64,000 bases of DNA from Aradus depressus (GCA_963662175.1 OY759214.1:13578001-13642000), one strand, 5' to 3'. Shown: positions 42,605-53,393, numbered from the stretch's first letter. Program-made: numbers and translations. Notes: generated by a model from the sequence alone, not told the origin.

Positions 42605-43405
42605 TCACATGTAGTAGTAGTAACTATGTATTCGCTGTGGGGTTCACTGTTGCAAGACATTTACTAGCTGTGATGTCCAGCGTTCCTAATATCGTACTAG
42701 CTGTGGGGTCCGCTGTTGCAAGGCACTTACTAGCTGTAGTGCTCAGCCCCAGCGTTCCTAACTATGTACTGGCTGTGGGGTTCGCTGTTGCAAGGCACCT
42801 ACAAGCCTTTTACTAGCTGTGATGCCCAGCGTTCCTAATTACGTACTAGCTGTGGGGTCTGCTGTTGCAAGGCGCTAGCAGTGTGGCCCAGCGTATTTAA
42901 CTACGTAGGTACTAGCTGTGGGATCCGCCGTTGCAAAACTCATACTAGCTGTGATGCCCTGTGGTTCTAACTACATACTATCTGTGGGGTCCGCAGTTGC
43001 AAGACACCTACTACCTGTAGGGCCCAGCGTTCCTAAAAACGTACTAGCTGTGGGGTCCGTCGCTGCAAAAGCATACTAGCTGTGATGCCCAGCGTTTCTA
43101 ACTAGGTACTAGATGTGGGGTCCGCCGTTGCAGAACACATACTAGCTGTGATGCTCAGCGTTTCTAACTACGTACTAGCTGTGGGGTCCGCCGTTGCAAA
43201 ACACATACTAGCTGTGATGCCCAGTGGTTCTAACTACGTACTAGCTGCGGTCAATAGCGTTCTTAAGTACGCACTGGCTAGGATGTCCAGCGATGCTAAG
43301 TATTCACTATCTGTGGTTTCCGCCGTTGAAAGACGCATACTAGCTGTGATGCCCAGGGGTCCTAAGAACTTACTAGCTGGGGTGTTTGACGTTGAAGGAC
43401 TATAA
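42605..43405. repeat. 66-bp minisatellite inside the Helitron
   Basis: Two alternating ~33-bp halves, TACGTACTAGCTGTGGGG with TCCGCCGTTGCAA, and CATACTAGCTGTGATG with CCCAGCGTTCC. The 66-bp length keeps frames open (22-residue repeats such as NYVLAVGSAVAKHILAVMPS), but indels break them. A related array lies at about 62455-62710. Confidence 0.9.
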
Positions 43406-44150
43406 GCCTTATTCCGTATGAATAATTGAAAATTATAACATCATGAATGTACTGTTGAAGAATTTAAAAGACTTATAGGAGATATTAGTAGAAAAGTCAA
43501 AATTCCCCGGGCAACGCCGGGTATTACTGCTAGTATGATAATAAAAATATAAAAAAGATATTTTATTCTTTAACTTTTTAACATAATATTATTAATAAAA
43601 TACTCAAATAAAAAAATAAATTATATTTGTATAATCAATTACATAACATTTTTTCTTCTTGCTTTGGATCGTGCGAAAACATCAATGATATAATAGGTAA
43701 TCAATTTCTCGCACCAACTGTGCTTCGATGGAAAATATGCTCACGAAATGAGGTACCATATAGTTTTTATTTATACTTAAATAAAATACATTAATATATC
43801 TTTCTATCATATATATATCATTAATTGGTTATATTTTCTTAACCTATACTGTAAAAATTAGGTGTTGATTCTGTGTAAAAATTATATGAGTGACTCCTCG
43901 TCCCACCGAGCAACACAGTAATTTTTACAGTGAATTTCACAGTAATTTTTCCTATACTGGTCTTTCAGTACAGTCACCGGAGAAAAGGGAAACCAAATGA
44001 TTTTAATTTTTAATCGTTCCTCGAATTTTGGCGCCCTAGGCCCGGGCTTCGCGAGCCTAAGCCTAAATCCGTCGTTGCGAAACCGGTTGTACATACATGA
44101 ATAAACATTTTTGTGAAATAGATAATATTTCATTTATTTATAACAAGTTT

Positions 44151-44689
44151 CCACGATATGTTCGCGTTTCTCAACTACTTTGCATATTATAGTTGGATAA
44201 GTGTTTATCAACTGGCCACTCATCGCCAGATATATTCATTATTTAAATAAATATCTACCAATAGATAAACACTAGAAGATAATGTAGTATTTAATAATAA
44301 TTATTTCATCAATGTGTTTTGCTTTTTCGGATTAATATCTCGCAGCCGTCACATAATTATGTATTTATCTAAAATCATTTAGTTTTTAACTTTTTTATTT
44401 TTTAAATTCATAATAAGGTAATTATATTGCAGACTTACCATAAAAAAAAGCTTATAAATACATGTTTATATGGTCTATTCGATCATTAATCGTTGTAGAA
44501 ATCTTTCGTGACTAGATAATTCACTCTATCTAAAGATGAAGAGAAAGAATCTACTCTATCAAAATAAACAAAAATCCTTATAATTAAAAAATTATGTCGA
44601 ACATTTAATAAAATAAAATAAATAAAATTATTAAATGACAATCGTCCCACTTATTTTGGTTCTCAATCGGTGGAGCGCCCCCAAAGAAT
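44151..44689. other. AT-rich, no gene recognised
   Basis: No frame or shared repeat beyond short inverted phrases (AAGTGTTTATC and GATAAACACT). Confidence 0.3.
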
Positions 44690-45156
44690 TTATAAATATT
44701 TTGTTAAGATCAACTATGAGTTATGACATTGCTTCCAATTACCTTATGCCTGTCTCACATTCATATCAATGCTTGCAATCAAAAATCCTTCGTGCAATAG
44801 CCAATGCTCCTTATTACATTCATACACTGATCAGGATATTCCATTTGTCATCGAATTAGCTGAATCCAGGTAAAAAAAAATTATTTTTCTCCTTTAGTAT
44901 CCACATTAATTCTCTAGTCCGTACCCTTCCTTCTCCCGAACGACGCCTTAAACGCAAACGACCTAGAGACTTTCTCAGATCAGGCAGTGACAGTGTGATT
45001 AGTCATGAACGAGTGCCACTCATTGCCTAGGGAGTGTCACCACTGGGTGATTTCTCCTCTCTTGACATCTTGATATTGCCATTTTTTCTTCCTTTAGCAT
45101 ATCCTTGCTTGTTGTATATATTCCTTATACTGTTGTAAATATCTGTTTGTATAAAG
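44690..45156 (+). mobile_element. LINE L-A, short 5'-truncated copy
   Basis: Reads QCLQSKILRAIANAPYY like the L-A RT, then CAAACGACCTAGAGACTTTC and the 3' UTR GGGAGTGTCACCACTGGGTG, TTGCTTGTTGTATATATTCC. A long imperfect direct repeat (AAGATCAA...TGAGTTATGACA...TCTCACATTCAT) sits before (44707-44765) and after (45156-45207) it and may be an old target duplication. Confidence 0.75.
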
Positions 45157-45224
45157 ATCAAATTTGAGTTATGACACTGGGAGGCCTTCCTCTCTCACAT
45201 TCATGACTTTTCTATAATTTCATT

Positions 45225-45300
45225 AATAATAATAAATTTATTTCCGTTAAACCAATACATGGTAATAGGATACGTCAAATGAATTTATATATTAAGATAG
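45225..45300 (-). mobile_element. LINE L-B 3' tail fragment
   Basis: Reverse sense ends TTGGTTTAACGGAAATAAA and (TTA)n, identical in layout to the end of L-B at 5330-5371. Confidence 0.65.
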
Positions 45301-45462
45301 CTTATAAATTAGATTTATAACTACTTGAGTCTAATACACATATGATTAGTAGTGATAACAAAACTATTAAAAAAAAGTAAAATTAAATTGATAAAAACTG
45401 AATAATTAACAAATAATGTGTTCCTCAACACAATATATTGTAAGGGATCATTGTATATTAAA

Positions 45463-45986
45463 CTAGCAGTAATACCCGGCGTTGCCCGGGGAACTTTGAC
45501 TTTTCTCCCAATATCTCCTATAAGGCTATTCAGTTCCTCGACAGTACATTCATGATGTTATAATTTTCAATTATTCATACGGAATAAGGCTTATAGTCCT
45601 TCAACTGTAGTAACGCTAGCTTTGGAGCTAAAACTAATTTATTCAAAAAGATTTCTCATTAATCGTTGCAATGGTTTTCGAGTTACAAAGATTGCGTGAG
45701 TGGATGCTGGGATGGACCAGGGGTTGATTAAAAAATAGACCTTAACCTTCCGGTAGATAAAACTTATCTATTCAAAAAGATTCCTCATTAATCATTGCAG
45801 TGGTTTTTGAGTTACAAAGATTGCGTGGGTGGATGCTGGGATGGACCAGATATTTAGGTACTAATACGCCTATAACCTTCCACAGACGATGACGAACAAA
45901 TTTTAAAAAAAATTAATGAAATCCATCAAGCCGTTCGTGAGTTATAGCGGTACAACGCACAGACATTTTTAGCTTTATATATATGA
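45463..45986 (-). mobile_element. 524-bp non-autonomous Helitron
   Basis: Minus strand starts TCATATATATAAAGC after an A (T45987 on plus) and ends with CCCGGGCAACGCCGGG, TATTACTG, CTAG (45463-45466) before a T (A45462). Its last ~140 bp match the end of the 7.35-kb Helitron. Internally it has two direct copies of AAAGATT.CGTGAGTGGATG (phrases at about 45660-45715 and 45775-45845) and no tandem array. It shows the compact ancestral form. Confidence 0.85.
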
Positions 45987-46054
45987 TGAATAGCATAAAT
46001 AGAATAACAAATAAAATTTCCATTAAAAGATTCATCTTTGCTCTTTCGTTTTAC

Positions 46055-46125
46055 ATACGAAGTATAGGGGAAGTTATGTAATCAGTCAGATATTCGATGT
46101 TGAGTTTTCAACTGATAATAATAAT
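46055..46125 (+). repeat. Family B 5' end
   Basis: ACGAAGTATAGGGGAAGTTA and CGATGTTGAGTTTTCAACTG, then lost into an AT-rich tract. Confidence 0.7.
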
Positions 46126-46627
46126 AAACAATTAAAAAAAGATAAAAATAAATGAATAAATGAATTTAAAAAAAAAAAATTAAAAAATATATACATCGAA
46201 AGCATATGGTTATGTACAAAATATGTAATAGGTAAAACAATATATATGTACAAAACAAAGAGAAAATATTAAATTTAAATAATAATAAACATCAACATCA
46301 AAGCCCTTCAACTCGAGACCCCTCGAAACAACCCCGGTTAAGGAAATTTTGATATTATCCTTCCCATTTTTAAAAAAGAACATCATTATTTCTTATTTGA
46401 AAAATGTTGTAGGATTTGTGCCTCAATCTTTTTAATTAGTTTCGAGTTGACCGTTGGCCTCTAGGTCATTAGGAATCTGGTTTCTTGTTTCCATTTATTT
46501 GAACGATATGAGATTCAGATTTCATATTTTTGTTGAAACCCTGTAGAAAGACGGGTGGTTATCTTACCACATAGGTTATAGTCTAACCTCTCATAGATTT
46601 TGTTATTTTATGAGTATAAGAGAGGGG
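46126..46627. other. AT-rich, no gene recognised
   Basis: Nothing identifiable. Confidence 0.25.
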
Positions 46628-46794
46628 GCCATGGTGGCCGTGCGGGCTAGAGCGTAGGGCTTTGGTCGCATGGTCTCACCATGGTTTGCGGGTTCGAATC
46701 CCGTCCAGAAGTGAGTTTTATTTCGCAGATAGAACTCCCTCCCGGGGCCATGGATGTCTTAAATAATTATATATAACACAAAAAAAAAAAAAAA
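46628..46794 (+). mobile_element. SINE S2 with poly(A)
   Basis: Complete tRNA-like head (GGTGGCCGTGCGGGCTAGAG, GCGGGTTCGAATCCC), body to ATGTCTTAAATAATTATATA and A14. It lacks the ~35-bp GACATGGCTAATATGCA tail segment of the copies at 31975 and 61828, so either a subfamily or internal priming. Confidence 0.85.
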
Positions 46795-46835
46795 CGAGTA
46801 ATTGACTATTAGAAATTTCATACGTGGAAAGCTAT

Positions 46836-46880
46836 TTTTGCAGCCTGTGAAATAATCACTTCTCAGTACAACAGCCATCT
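46836..46880 (+). repeat. End fragment shared with the 6193-6430 foldback
   Basis: GCCTGTGAAATAATCACTTC and the following CAGTACAACAGCCATCTT match 6386-6424 with two differences. Confidence 0.65.
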
Positions 46881-47499
46881 TGGCGTTATCGTGTAACGAG
46901 GAGCCCTTACTGAGAAAGTTAAACCAAAAGAAAACAATGAGAAATATATCTAAACAGGTAAATTTTGTTGAACAAAATGTTCAAAGGTAGTTTTGACTTG
47001 GTGTGAAAAGAATTTGAGTGAGTATAAATGGGAGAAAGAATGTAAACAAAAGAAGTGTAATGGGTAGCTGTGGACACAATACAGGAGACCAGGGTAGCAT
47101 TGTAAGAAGAAGAGGTGTGACGGTGTTCCGTATCTGGGGAGCTGTTAGTTATGCAAACAGGCAGACTGACGGAGAGTACAGCGTTAGAACGACTAGAACA
47201 ACCGCACTGAGGGAGGTGGGTGAGTGGGTAACGGCCTTGCCTTTCAGCCTAAAGCCCTTCATCCATAGCTGCAGAACATTGTTCGGTGTTCGGGCCTCAT
47301 GGTTCTGCAAGAAGAACTACACTGCACCTGATAGGTTCTTCAATCTTCACCTCTTGGCAAAACTCTTGGTACATAAAAAATTGTATTTAAAAACTTTTAT
47401 GGTAATTATAATATTTTATAACTATTGATATGCATTTATATTAAATTTTGGGTTGCGTAAGAAGATTCTTAATTCATATGTGCTTTTGTTTAAACTAAT
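46881..47499. other. Unidentified; 136-codon frame
   Basis: The plus-strand frame 47018-47428 (MSINGRKNVNKRSVMGSCGH...) has no family I recognise. It could be a fragment of an unknown repeat or a chance frame. Confidence 0.3.
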
Positions 47500-48450
47500 A
47501 TCCTTGAAACCTCCGTTCGTGTTTACTAAACAGATATTTCTCTGTTCACATAGCACAGACAATTTCCCCTAATTTTAAAGTAGTAGCCGGTGTCCCTCAA
47601 GGCTCGGTGTTAGACTCAACATTATTTAATTTATACATAAACGACGTTCCACGGACATACTTTACGCTGACGACACAGCTATCGTTTCACACTCCTGGAG
47701 GACAGACACAATAAATCATAGACTAACGGACGCTTATAGACGAATCAAACGGTTTTTCCATAAATTGAAAGTTTAAATTAATTAAGAAAAAACTGAAGCG
47801 ATCTTGTTACAAAAAGACGCCATTACCCCAGAAAGTAGAAAATTTGGACTGGACCGATACAGTAAAATAGCTTGGTGTTCTTCTAGACAGACGACTGACC
47901 TTCAGGCAACATATCAGACAGAAAGCAAATACTGTGAGAGGACTTGTGTTCTCCTTATTCCCGTTACTCCACAGAAAGGCAGCCCTTAATCTAACCAATA
48001 GACTCCTGTTGCGGCCAGTGATAACGTATGCATGCCCAGTGTGGGTCGGTCTTGCTAGCAATACCAACTTGAGAACTCTTCAAGTGGCCCAAAACAAATA
48101 CCTTAGATTGGTTGGTAGCTACTCGAGGGACACCTCCTTCCTCCAAATCCATGAAGACCTAAATGTTGAGCTTCTACTGGACTACATAATAAATTTCAGT
48201 AAAACCTTTTTACTTAAGTGTGACACTAATCAAAACTTTTTGGTAAAGAAAACTCAAGGAGGGAAACACAAAAATATCCGTTCAAGATTTTAAATTATAA
48301 TCTCTGTTTTTGAATTTTTATTAATTTATTTTCTATTCATTTCAGTTACATTGTATTTGTTTTTATTTTTTCTTTAAGAGTTTTTTTTTAATTCACTCTT
48401 AAGCAGTAGCATTGTTTTTAATTAACTGATTATTTTTGATTTGTATTTAG
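47500..48450 (+). mobile_element. LINE L-B copy 2, includes RT palm motifs
   Basis: Longer than copy 1 at the 5' side: SPNFKVVAGVPQGSVLDSTL and FNLYINDVP (RT motif 4; 47565-47656), then after a frameshift YADDTAIVSHSW (catalytic YADD at 47663-47674), and the LGVxLDRRLTFRQHI block near 47868. The C-terminal block CPVWVGLASNTNLRTLQVAQ is intact here, whereas copy 1 has a stop. The 3' UTR matches copy 1 until about 48450, where it diverges before the (ATT)n end. The Gly of the usual VLGP is Asp. Inactive. Confidence 0.8.
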
Positions 48451-49090
48451 TGTATAAGGGTAATAATGGTTCAGGAACCTTATTGTATAATTGTACCTCT
48501 ACAAATGCGACTGTTATAATAAGCTCTTCTTCTTCAAATACATTGATAATTTCAATTTATTTTTACATTCACGTACCTAACTTAAAAGTTACTAATCGGG
48601 CAGATAACGTTACTAACCTGCTTAAAGTTATTTTTGACGAACCTGGGTAACCCGCTAGTGTATTTTAAAGTGCAAGTGAAATAAGTTACCGTGATAGTTA
48701 TTTCTTATTAATAATTCCTGTAAATTTTATACAGATATGGAAAACAACATTGCAATAAAGATGCCAAAGAAGGATAACAGACAAAGTATCAGGAAACAAC
48801 AGGGAACAAAATTAACATAGAAATAGTGACGAAGAGATGATGATAAGGTTGCAATGGAAGGAAATGATGAATCAGATGATTGGGCTAGGTCATGAGACAA
48901 TTGGCTACTCGCTACTGATGATATCATGGTCAGGGCGGATGAGGGGAGTTCCCGGGAATGGTTGCCACATATACAGTTCAAGAGGTCCTGGCAACTGTTA
49001 CTAACCAGGCAACGCTGGCTCAATATCTATACCGAATATATCGGGATTTCGTTGTCCAATATCAGCTGAACTAGAAAAAAAAAAGCAAAT
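48451..49090. other. No gene recognised
   Basis: A 98-codon minus-strand frame (48727-49023) ends in a hydrophobic stretch; no family recognised. Confidence 0.3.
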
Positions 49091-49330
49091 GTGTGAGTGT
49101 CGCGGTACTCACGAATTGATGTGTAAACATCTGCTTTAGTTTCAAAAACTTGCCGTCGTGCACTGATTTTGATTAAAATTTGTTTTATAATGATACAATA
49201 ACAAAAGTAGTATGAGGAATTAGACTTTCAAATTTATTGTTCTTCAATTTCATTTATACATGAAATTATAGGTTTGTGATAGCTAAAATAAGATATATAC
49301 AACTGTGGTAGTTTTCGAATTTGTTGTTTA
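49091..49330 (+). repeat. Dispersed repeat C, copy 1
   Basis: GTGTGAGTGTCGCGGTACTC, AAACATCTGCTTTAGTTTC and AAGATATATACAACTGTG, about 85% identical by eye to 59451-59725. It lacks a ~45-bp segment (TGTAGTGTCTCTAAATACC...) present in that copy. Confidence 0.75.
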
Positions 49331-50137
49331 TATTAAAATTTATTATAAGGATTCAGAAGCTACTATGTAAGTCAAATATTGTGTTTTAGCCCAAACGGTC
49401 AATAATTGACTTAATTATTAATTGACTTTGAAAGGATAGCGAAATATTTATTTACTCAAGTTAAGTATGTTAAATTTTATTTAAATATTTCAGGATAGTC
49501 TGAACCATAATTGTATTAAATTATATTTCGAAATGCAATCAAGCTCCTAAGCCTCTGAGTGCTGGTCCAGAATTGGGAATAAGCTTAATTCATCTGCTAA
49601 AACTTAATCCACGGTTTCAAGTCAGTTTCATTTATCAACAGGTGATTTTCTGATCTTTTAATTGAATCAATTTATTAATGAATTGGTGATAACTGAACAT
49701 TCAATTAAATTAAACCTCTAAAAAACCCTAATTTATGTATATATCAAACGAAATTAGTTTCAGAGGGAGAGCGAAAACTTTTTTTTAGTAATACGCTATT
49801 TTTTAAATTAATTCCTTTTTGTTTTTAAATTCTGTAATATGTTAAAATTAAATAAATAAGTATAATGACCTTGATTTGGATCCTGTCCAACTGGGCCCGC
49901 CAACCTCATAATTTTGTCTTCTTGAGTAAGTTCTCTGTCAGTTCTGACTGAGTATTTACTAAAAAAAGACCTCACAGACAGACGTAACTTGGATTGTGTT
50001 GTGACGTTTGTGTCTACGGCAGGTGTGAACTTGAGTGGGCGGGTTGTGTAAGTCCTTAGAAGAAAAACTCAATATTTCAGTTAACTCTCTCTATCTGTTT
50101 ATTTATTTATTGTATTAAATACAACATTTTTTTTCCC
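49331..50137. other. Family B traces, otherwise no gene
   Basis: 49345-49430 (AGGATTCAGAAGCTACTATG, AGCCCAAACGGTCAATAATT) and 49760-49780 (GAGGGAGAGCGAAAACTT) are family B 3' pieces. The rest is AT-rich. Confidence 0.35.
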
Positions 50138-50570
50138 CCCAGCTATAGGAAGTATAGGAGAAGTTATGAATCTGTCAGAAATTCGATGTTGACTTTTCGC
50201 CGGAATTTCATATTTTCCGACCAATATATGTTGTCTGTCTGAGTGTCCTTGTGTGTGAGTTATAACTGCCGATGTACCTAATGAATGTATCAACATGAAA
50301 TTTTATATTTAAATTCAAAACCCTTTATGGAAAACACCTATTAATTTTCCGAGAAATCGGCCAAAGGGTAAGGGGGGATTAGAGAAGGAGGCTCGACACA
50401 ACACCCTAATAATGCCGATGTAATGAATGCATCAACCCAAAATTTAGTATGAGGATACAGAAGCCACTATTTAAGTCAACTATTGATTTCTAGCAAATGG
50501 TTTTGGAGGGAGAGCGAAAATTTAATTGATTAATTCTTGATGGGGAAGTACATTGATGGTGACTCTTGTG
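50138..50570 (+). repeat. Family B repeat, most complete short copy
   Basis: Runs from CCAGCTATAGGAAGTATAGG through GTCTGTCTGAGTGTC, two internal units (ATGTATCAACATGAAATTTT, CGAGAAATCGGCCAAAGGG), CAACTATTGATTTCTAGC and GAGGGAGAGCGAAAATTTAA to GATGGGGAAGTACATTG. A good reference for the family. Confidence 0.85.
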
Positions 50571-50584
50571 GTTGGTTATATACC

Positions 50585-50862
50585 AGAGCGCCGGTAGCTC
50601 AGTGGTATGCGTGCTTGTCGTCTGAGCTCAAGATCGTGGGTTCGTAACCCGACCGAGGCCCTTAGTTTATTTTATCTGGGAGGTAAAATACACTTGAGCA
50701 TGTCGTCCTAGAGACCCCTGCCCAGGTGAATAAAAATTTAGGGTAGGTAAAATTTAGGACTCCCACAGTAGAGTCGGGCTTATGTCCACCAGAGCGCTCT
50801 GGTAGTAGGCGATATGACCTCGTAGTAAAGCCCGGGCATGAGTCATAAAACCTAACCTATAC
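50585..50862 (+). mobile_element. SINE S1 with clear target duplication
   Basis: Intact A box. The B box has one change (GGTTCGTAACC). The GGATGGGACGTTAAGCGATG hairpin block is deleted. The tail AAAACCTAACC is followed by TATACCAG, which also precedes the element (about 50579-50586). Confidence 0.85.
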
Positions 50863-50881
50863 CAGTCATATTACACAACAT

Positions 50882-50940
50882 CCATTGCGGGAAGCGAACC
50901 CGCAACCATGGTGTGATCATCTTACCAAAGCCCTCACGGT
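50882..50940 (-). mobile_element. SINE S2 head fragment
   Basis: Reverse sense: GGGCTTTGGTAAGATGATCA, ACCATGGTTGCGGGTTCGC. B box half only. Confidence 0.6.
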
Positions 50941-51124
50941 TCCTTTTAGGATTCTCGCCAATTCATCTGTATGTCTGCCCTAAACTATAATTTCGAAAAT
51001 ACGAAATTCCGGTAAAATTTTAAGATTGAATTTCTGATTTTTACATAACTTCTCTTATACTTCATATATCTTGTGGAAATAATCTCCTGTCTGTCTGCTA
51101 CTATAACCAAGTTCAGTAGTACGG

Positions 51125-51205
51125 TCGATTGATGTTAGAGGGAGAGATAAAACTTAGTTGATTAATTCGTGCTGGGGGAGTACCGTACCGGTGATTCAAC
51201 GACGA
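51125..51205 (+). repeat. Family B 3' end
   Basis: GGTCGATTGATGTTAGAGGG, TTAATTCGTGCTGGGGGAGT and GGTGATTCAACGACG. A minus-strand hairpin remnant lies at 51040-51075. Confidence 0.7.
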
Positions 51206-51974
51206 GTTTGTTTTTAATTTTTGCATTGTGGGGTCAGAAATTCCAAGTTTCCCATCACACAAGGTCAAGTTCCTGTATGCAAGAGACTGGTCATATTTAC
51301 AATTCCTTTCATATTTTCCAGCACTAACTTATTAGTCGTCTCTCTGCGGCGACAGTTCTGACAAATAGATACTTATTGTTTATTGTCTGCGGCGATGATT
51401 TAATACAAACTTAACTATGAGATATACCTCTGATTTAATACATTTGTATCGTTGAACATTCATAATTCTAAGTGGACTGTCTCTATGATGGCTGGTCACG
51501 AGTTCTGATTATGATCGAACCTAACGAAGGATGAATGATACAAGACATTCAAATTCTTCATACTGTCAGATTCATTGTTAAATCGTCAATCTGGTGTTCA
51601 GATGTGACAACAATCTATTTGATTGGATCATTTGTTCAAAAAAAGGAAGCATTGATGTTGGCATAGTTTGAGTTTTAGAACATAAATCTTATCAAAATAT
51701 CTAAGCCGAAATATAAGGAACATGGTATATTCGTTTTAGGACGCAAATATGAGTTATGCAATAATTTCAGTTATAACAGCGCCTTGAAACTTCGTATGGC
51801 TGGCTGGGGAACTAAAATGCAATTGAACTAAATATTTCACGATCACATTTGATCCTCAAAACAATTACTCGGCTGTTTGAAATTTAAGACAGATAAAAGA
51901 TAGGCAGGCACTTTGAAGTGGAGGTAGTTTTGTTAATTTTAGAACTCGAAACAGAACAAAATGGTTTCAGTTAG
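51206..51974. other. No gene recognised
   Basis: Mixed sequence. A short CTTCGTATGGCTGGCTGGGG near 51789 is a family B trace. Confidence 0.25.
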
Positions 51975-52229
51975 TTATTGTGTCTAATGCCCGGGTTTTA
52001 ACGAGAGGTCATATCGCATACAGAGCGCTCTTTTGTTCTAAATGTTGCCTACACAGGATTAAATACTTAGGGTAGGGACCAACGAGTACCTGACATCGTA
52101 CAGACTCGGGACCATCGCTTAACTTCTATCGGAAGGACGGCATTAAAAAACTAAGGCTTCGGCCGGGCTTCAAACCCGTGATCTTGAGCTCAGTTAACAA
52201 GCATGCTACCTCTGAGCTAATGGCGCCCT
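51975..52229 (-). mobile_element. SINE S1, diverged, shortened
   Basis: Head (CTCTGAGCTAATGGCGCCC in reverse sense) and body are present, but about 70 bp around the CACCAGAGTGACG block are missing. Confidence 0.8.
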
Positions 52230-52333
52230 CAAAAATGGTTTAATATATTTAAAACAAAACAATATTTTTTGTTGATTATAAATAAATGTAATTGAAAGTT
52301 TGTTATAAAGGGTTCAATTATTAAAGGCTAAAC

Positions 52334-52700
52334 CAGGAGTGGCCAACCCGCGGCCCGCCTTGAATCATTTTAAGGCCCGCGAAATTCATCACAATTTTAC
52401 AAAATATGTTTTTGCACAAAACATGTGCAAATACACACATTGAAATCGACTTGCAAAAGCTAAGTGAAATAGTTGAGAAACAAATATCTCACTAACTAAA
52501 TAAATTAAATATTAATCGATCATTTCATTATTATCATTATCTATGTTTACATGCATGAATAATAATAATTCATTCTGTTTTAAATTTTCACTCCAAAAAA
52601 TTTTTGTAGTGGGTCCAAATCTAATATGGGGATATATAATTTTATATGTGGCCCGCGGGATTATAATGCATTTCCAGATCATTTGGGTTGGCCACCCCTG
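52334..52700. mobile_element. hAT-type MITE, 367 bp
   Basis: Left end CAGGAGTGGCCAACCCGCGG, right end GGGTTGGCCACCCCTG; flanks GGCTAAAC (52326-52333) and GGCTAAAT (52701-52708), an 8-bp duplication with one change. The interior is non-coding; overlapping 74- and 124-codon frames are chance. Confidence 0.9.
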
Positions 52701-52708
52701 GGCTAAAT

Positions 52709-53393
52709 CTTGTCCAATCCGCCAGTCAATATTGTCTGTACCGCCTCTATTTAAAACTATAAAATAATTAAATGAACCAAATCCGGATTGAAATATATGA
52801 ATCCGAATTATTTTGTTTTTGCTCCCGAGATGGAAACTCGGATATCCAGTTAATCCAAGATCCTGATAATCAGCAGCAATAGACAATTCAATTTACCAGA
52901 AAGCTCAGCTAAGCTCCTAGATAAAATAATGTGCTTAGTGACTTTTTGAAGTAACTCAGTGATATGTCTACTTACGAGGGACTTGGGTTAGTTGACATTT
53001 AGACAATTCACCTTATCAGCTAAGCTCCCTCATTAAGTGCAGATGTAAAGTCCCTATCATAGTTACACTCATGCGAGAGGCATGCCCCCAAACTGGATTA
53101 GATAGGTACTCGTTCAACTAATTGGTCAACTTGTTGAACAACTTTCCCTTATTTAACAACATCTCTTCCTAGAATCCTGTTAACATTTTTGCCTTATTTT
53201 TTTATAACTATTATTATTTTATTTATCGAATTAATTGAGTGATAAAACAAGATAACTCATTTGCTGCTCAGGATTGTATCTAATGGCCTCCAGAGAGAAA
53301 GATGCTTACAACTGTGGTTTCCCTTCACGTTTTGTGTCCTGCTTTTCTTATTTATTTGATCAAATAAGTCAGTTACTTCCACACTTCAGTTAG
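52709..53393. other. No gene recognised
   Basis: AT-rich; nothing identifiable. Confidence 0.25.

Larger units (their letters stand above)
36181..43533 (+). mobile_element. 7,353-bp non-autonomous Helitron
   Basis: The 5' end TCTATATTAATAAAGCTG follows A36180. The 3' end carries the hairpin CCCGGGCAACGCCGGG (43506-43521), then TATTACTG and CTAG (43530-43533), followed by T43534. This gives TC...CTAG, a 3' hairpin about 8 nt from the end, and insertion between A and T without duplication, all as in canonical Helitrons. There is no Rep/helicase coding capacity. The interior is a (TTTG)n/(TATG)n tract, the ~143-bp array and the 66-bp array. The last ~140 bp are nearly identical to the small Helitron at 45463-45986. 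Confidence 0.9.
36108..44077. mobile_element. hAT element (617 bp) split by a Helitron
   Basis: Left end CAGAGGCGGTTTTAAG (36108) and right end (reverse complement CAACGACGGATTTAGG, ending 44077) are alignable inverted termini, with GGGCCCTAGACCC and GGCGCCCTAGGCCCGGG just inside. Flanks are CAAAACCG (36100-36107) and CGAAACCG (44078-44085), an 8-bp duplication with one change. Without the Helitron (36181-43533) the element is 617 bp and non-coding. It landed in the catalytic GAAA of the hammerhead-like core. Confidence 0.7.
35170..44150. mobile_element. Penelope-like foldback split by mariner and hAT
   Basis: After removing later insertions, the locus is a near-complete palindrome. Left arm: about 35170-35332 plus 35842-35905. 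Right arm: 35975-36107 plus 44086-44150. Matching pairs include ACATGAACATTTTCATGG with ACATGAATAAACATTTTTGT, TAAGAATGGTTCGTACT on both sides, and GGTTGGAATTT with AAATTCCAACC. Each arm carries a hammerhead-like core. A mariner sits in the left arm and a hAT (with a Helitron inside it) in the right arm. The Penelope-like label is inferred from the ribozyme and inverted arms; no RT is present. Confidence 0.7.

Noticed and set aside
36304..42608. Open frames on the minus strand rich in proline and phenylalanine across the 143-bp array
   Set aside because: They follow from the repeated unit (poly(C) on that strand codes for proline), shift frame between units and have no start context.
36181..43405. 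CRISPR array
   Set aside because: There are tandem repeats without unique spacers, in an animal genome, inside a Helitron.
46628..46720. tRNA-Ser/Leu-like gene call for S2 heads
   Set aside because: No proper acceptor stem; multiple copies with the same body and poly(A) tail show it is a SINE.
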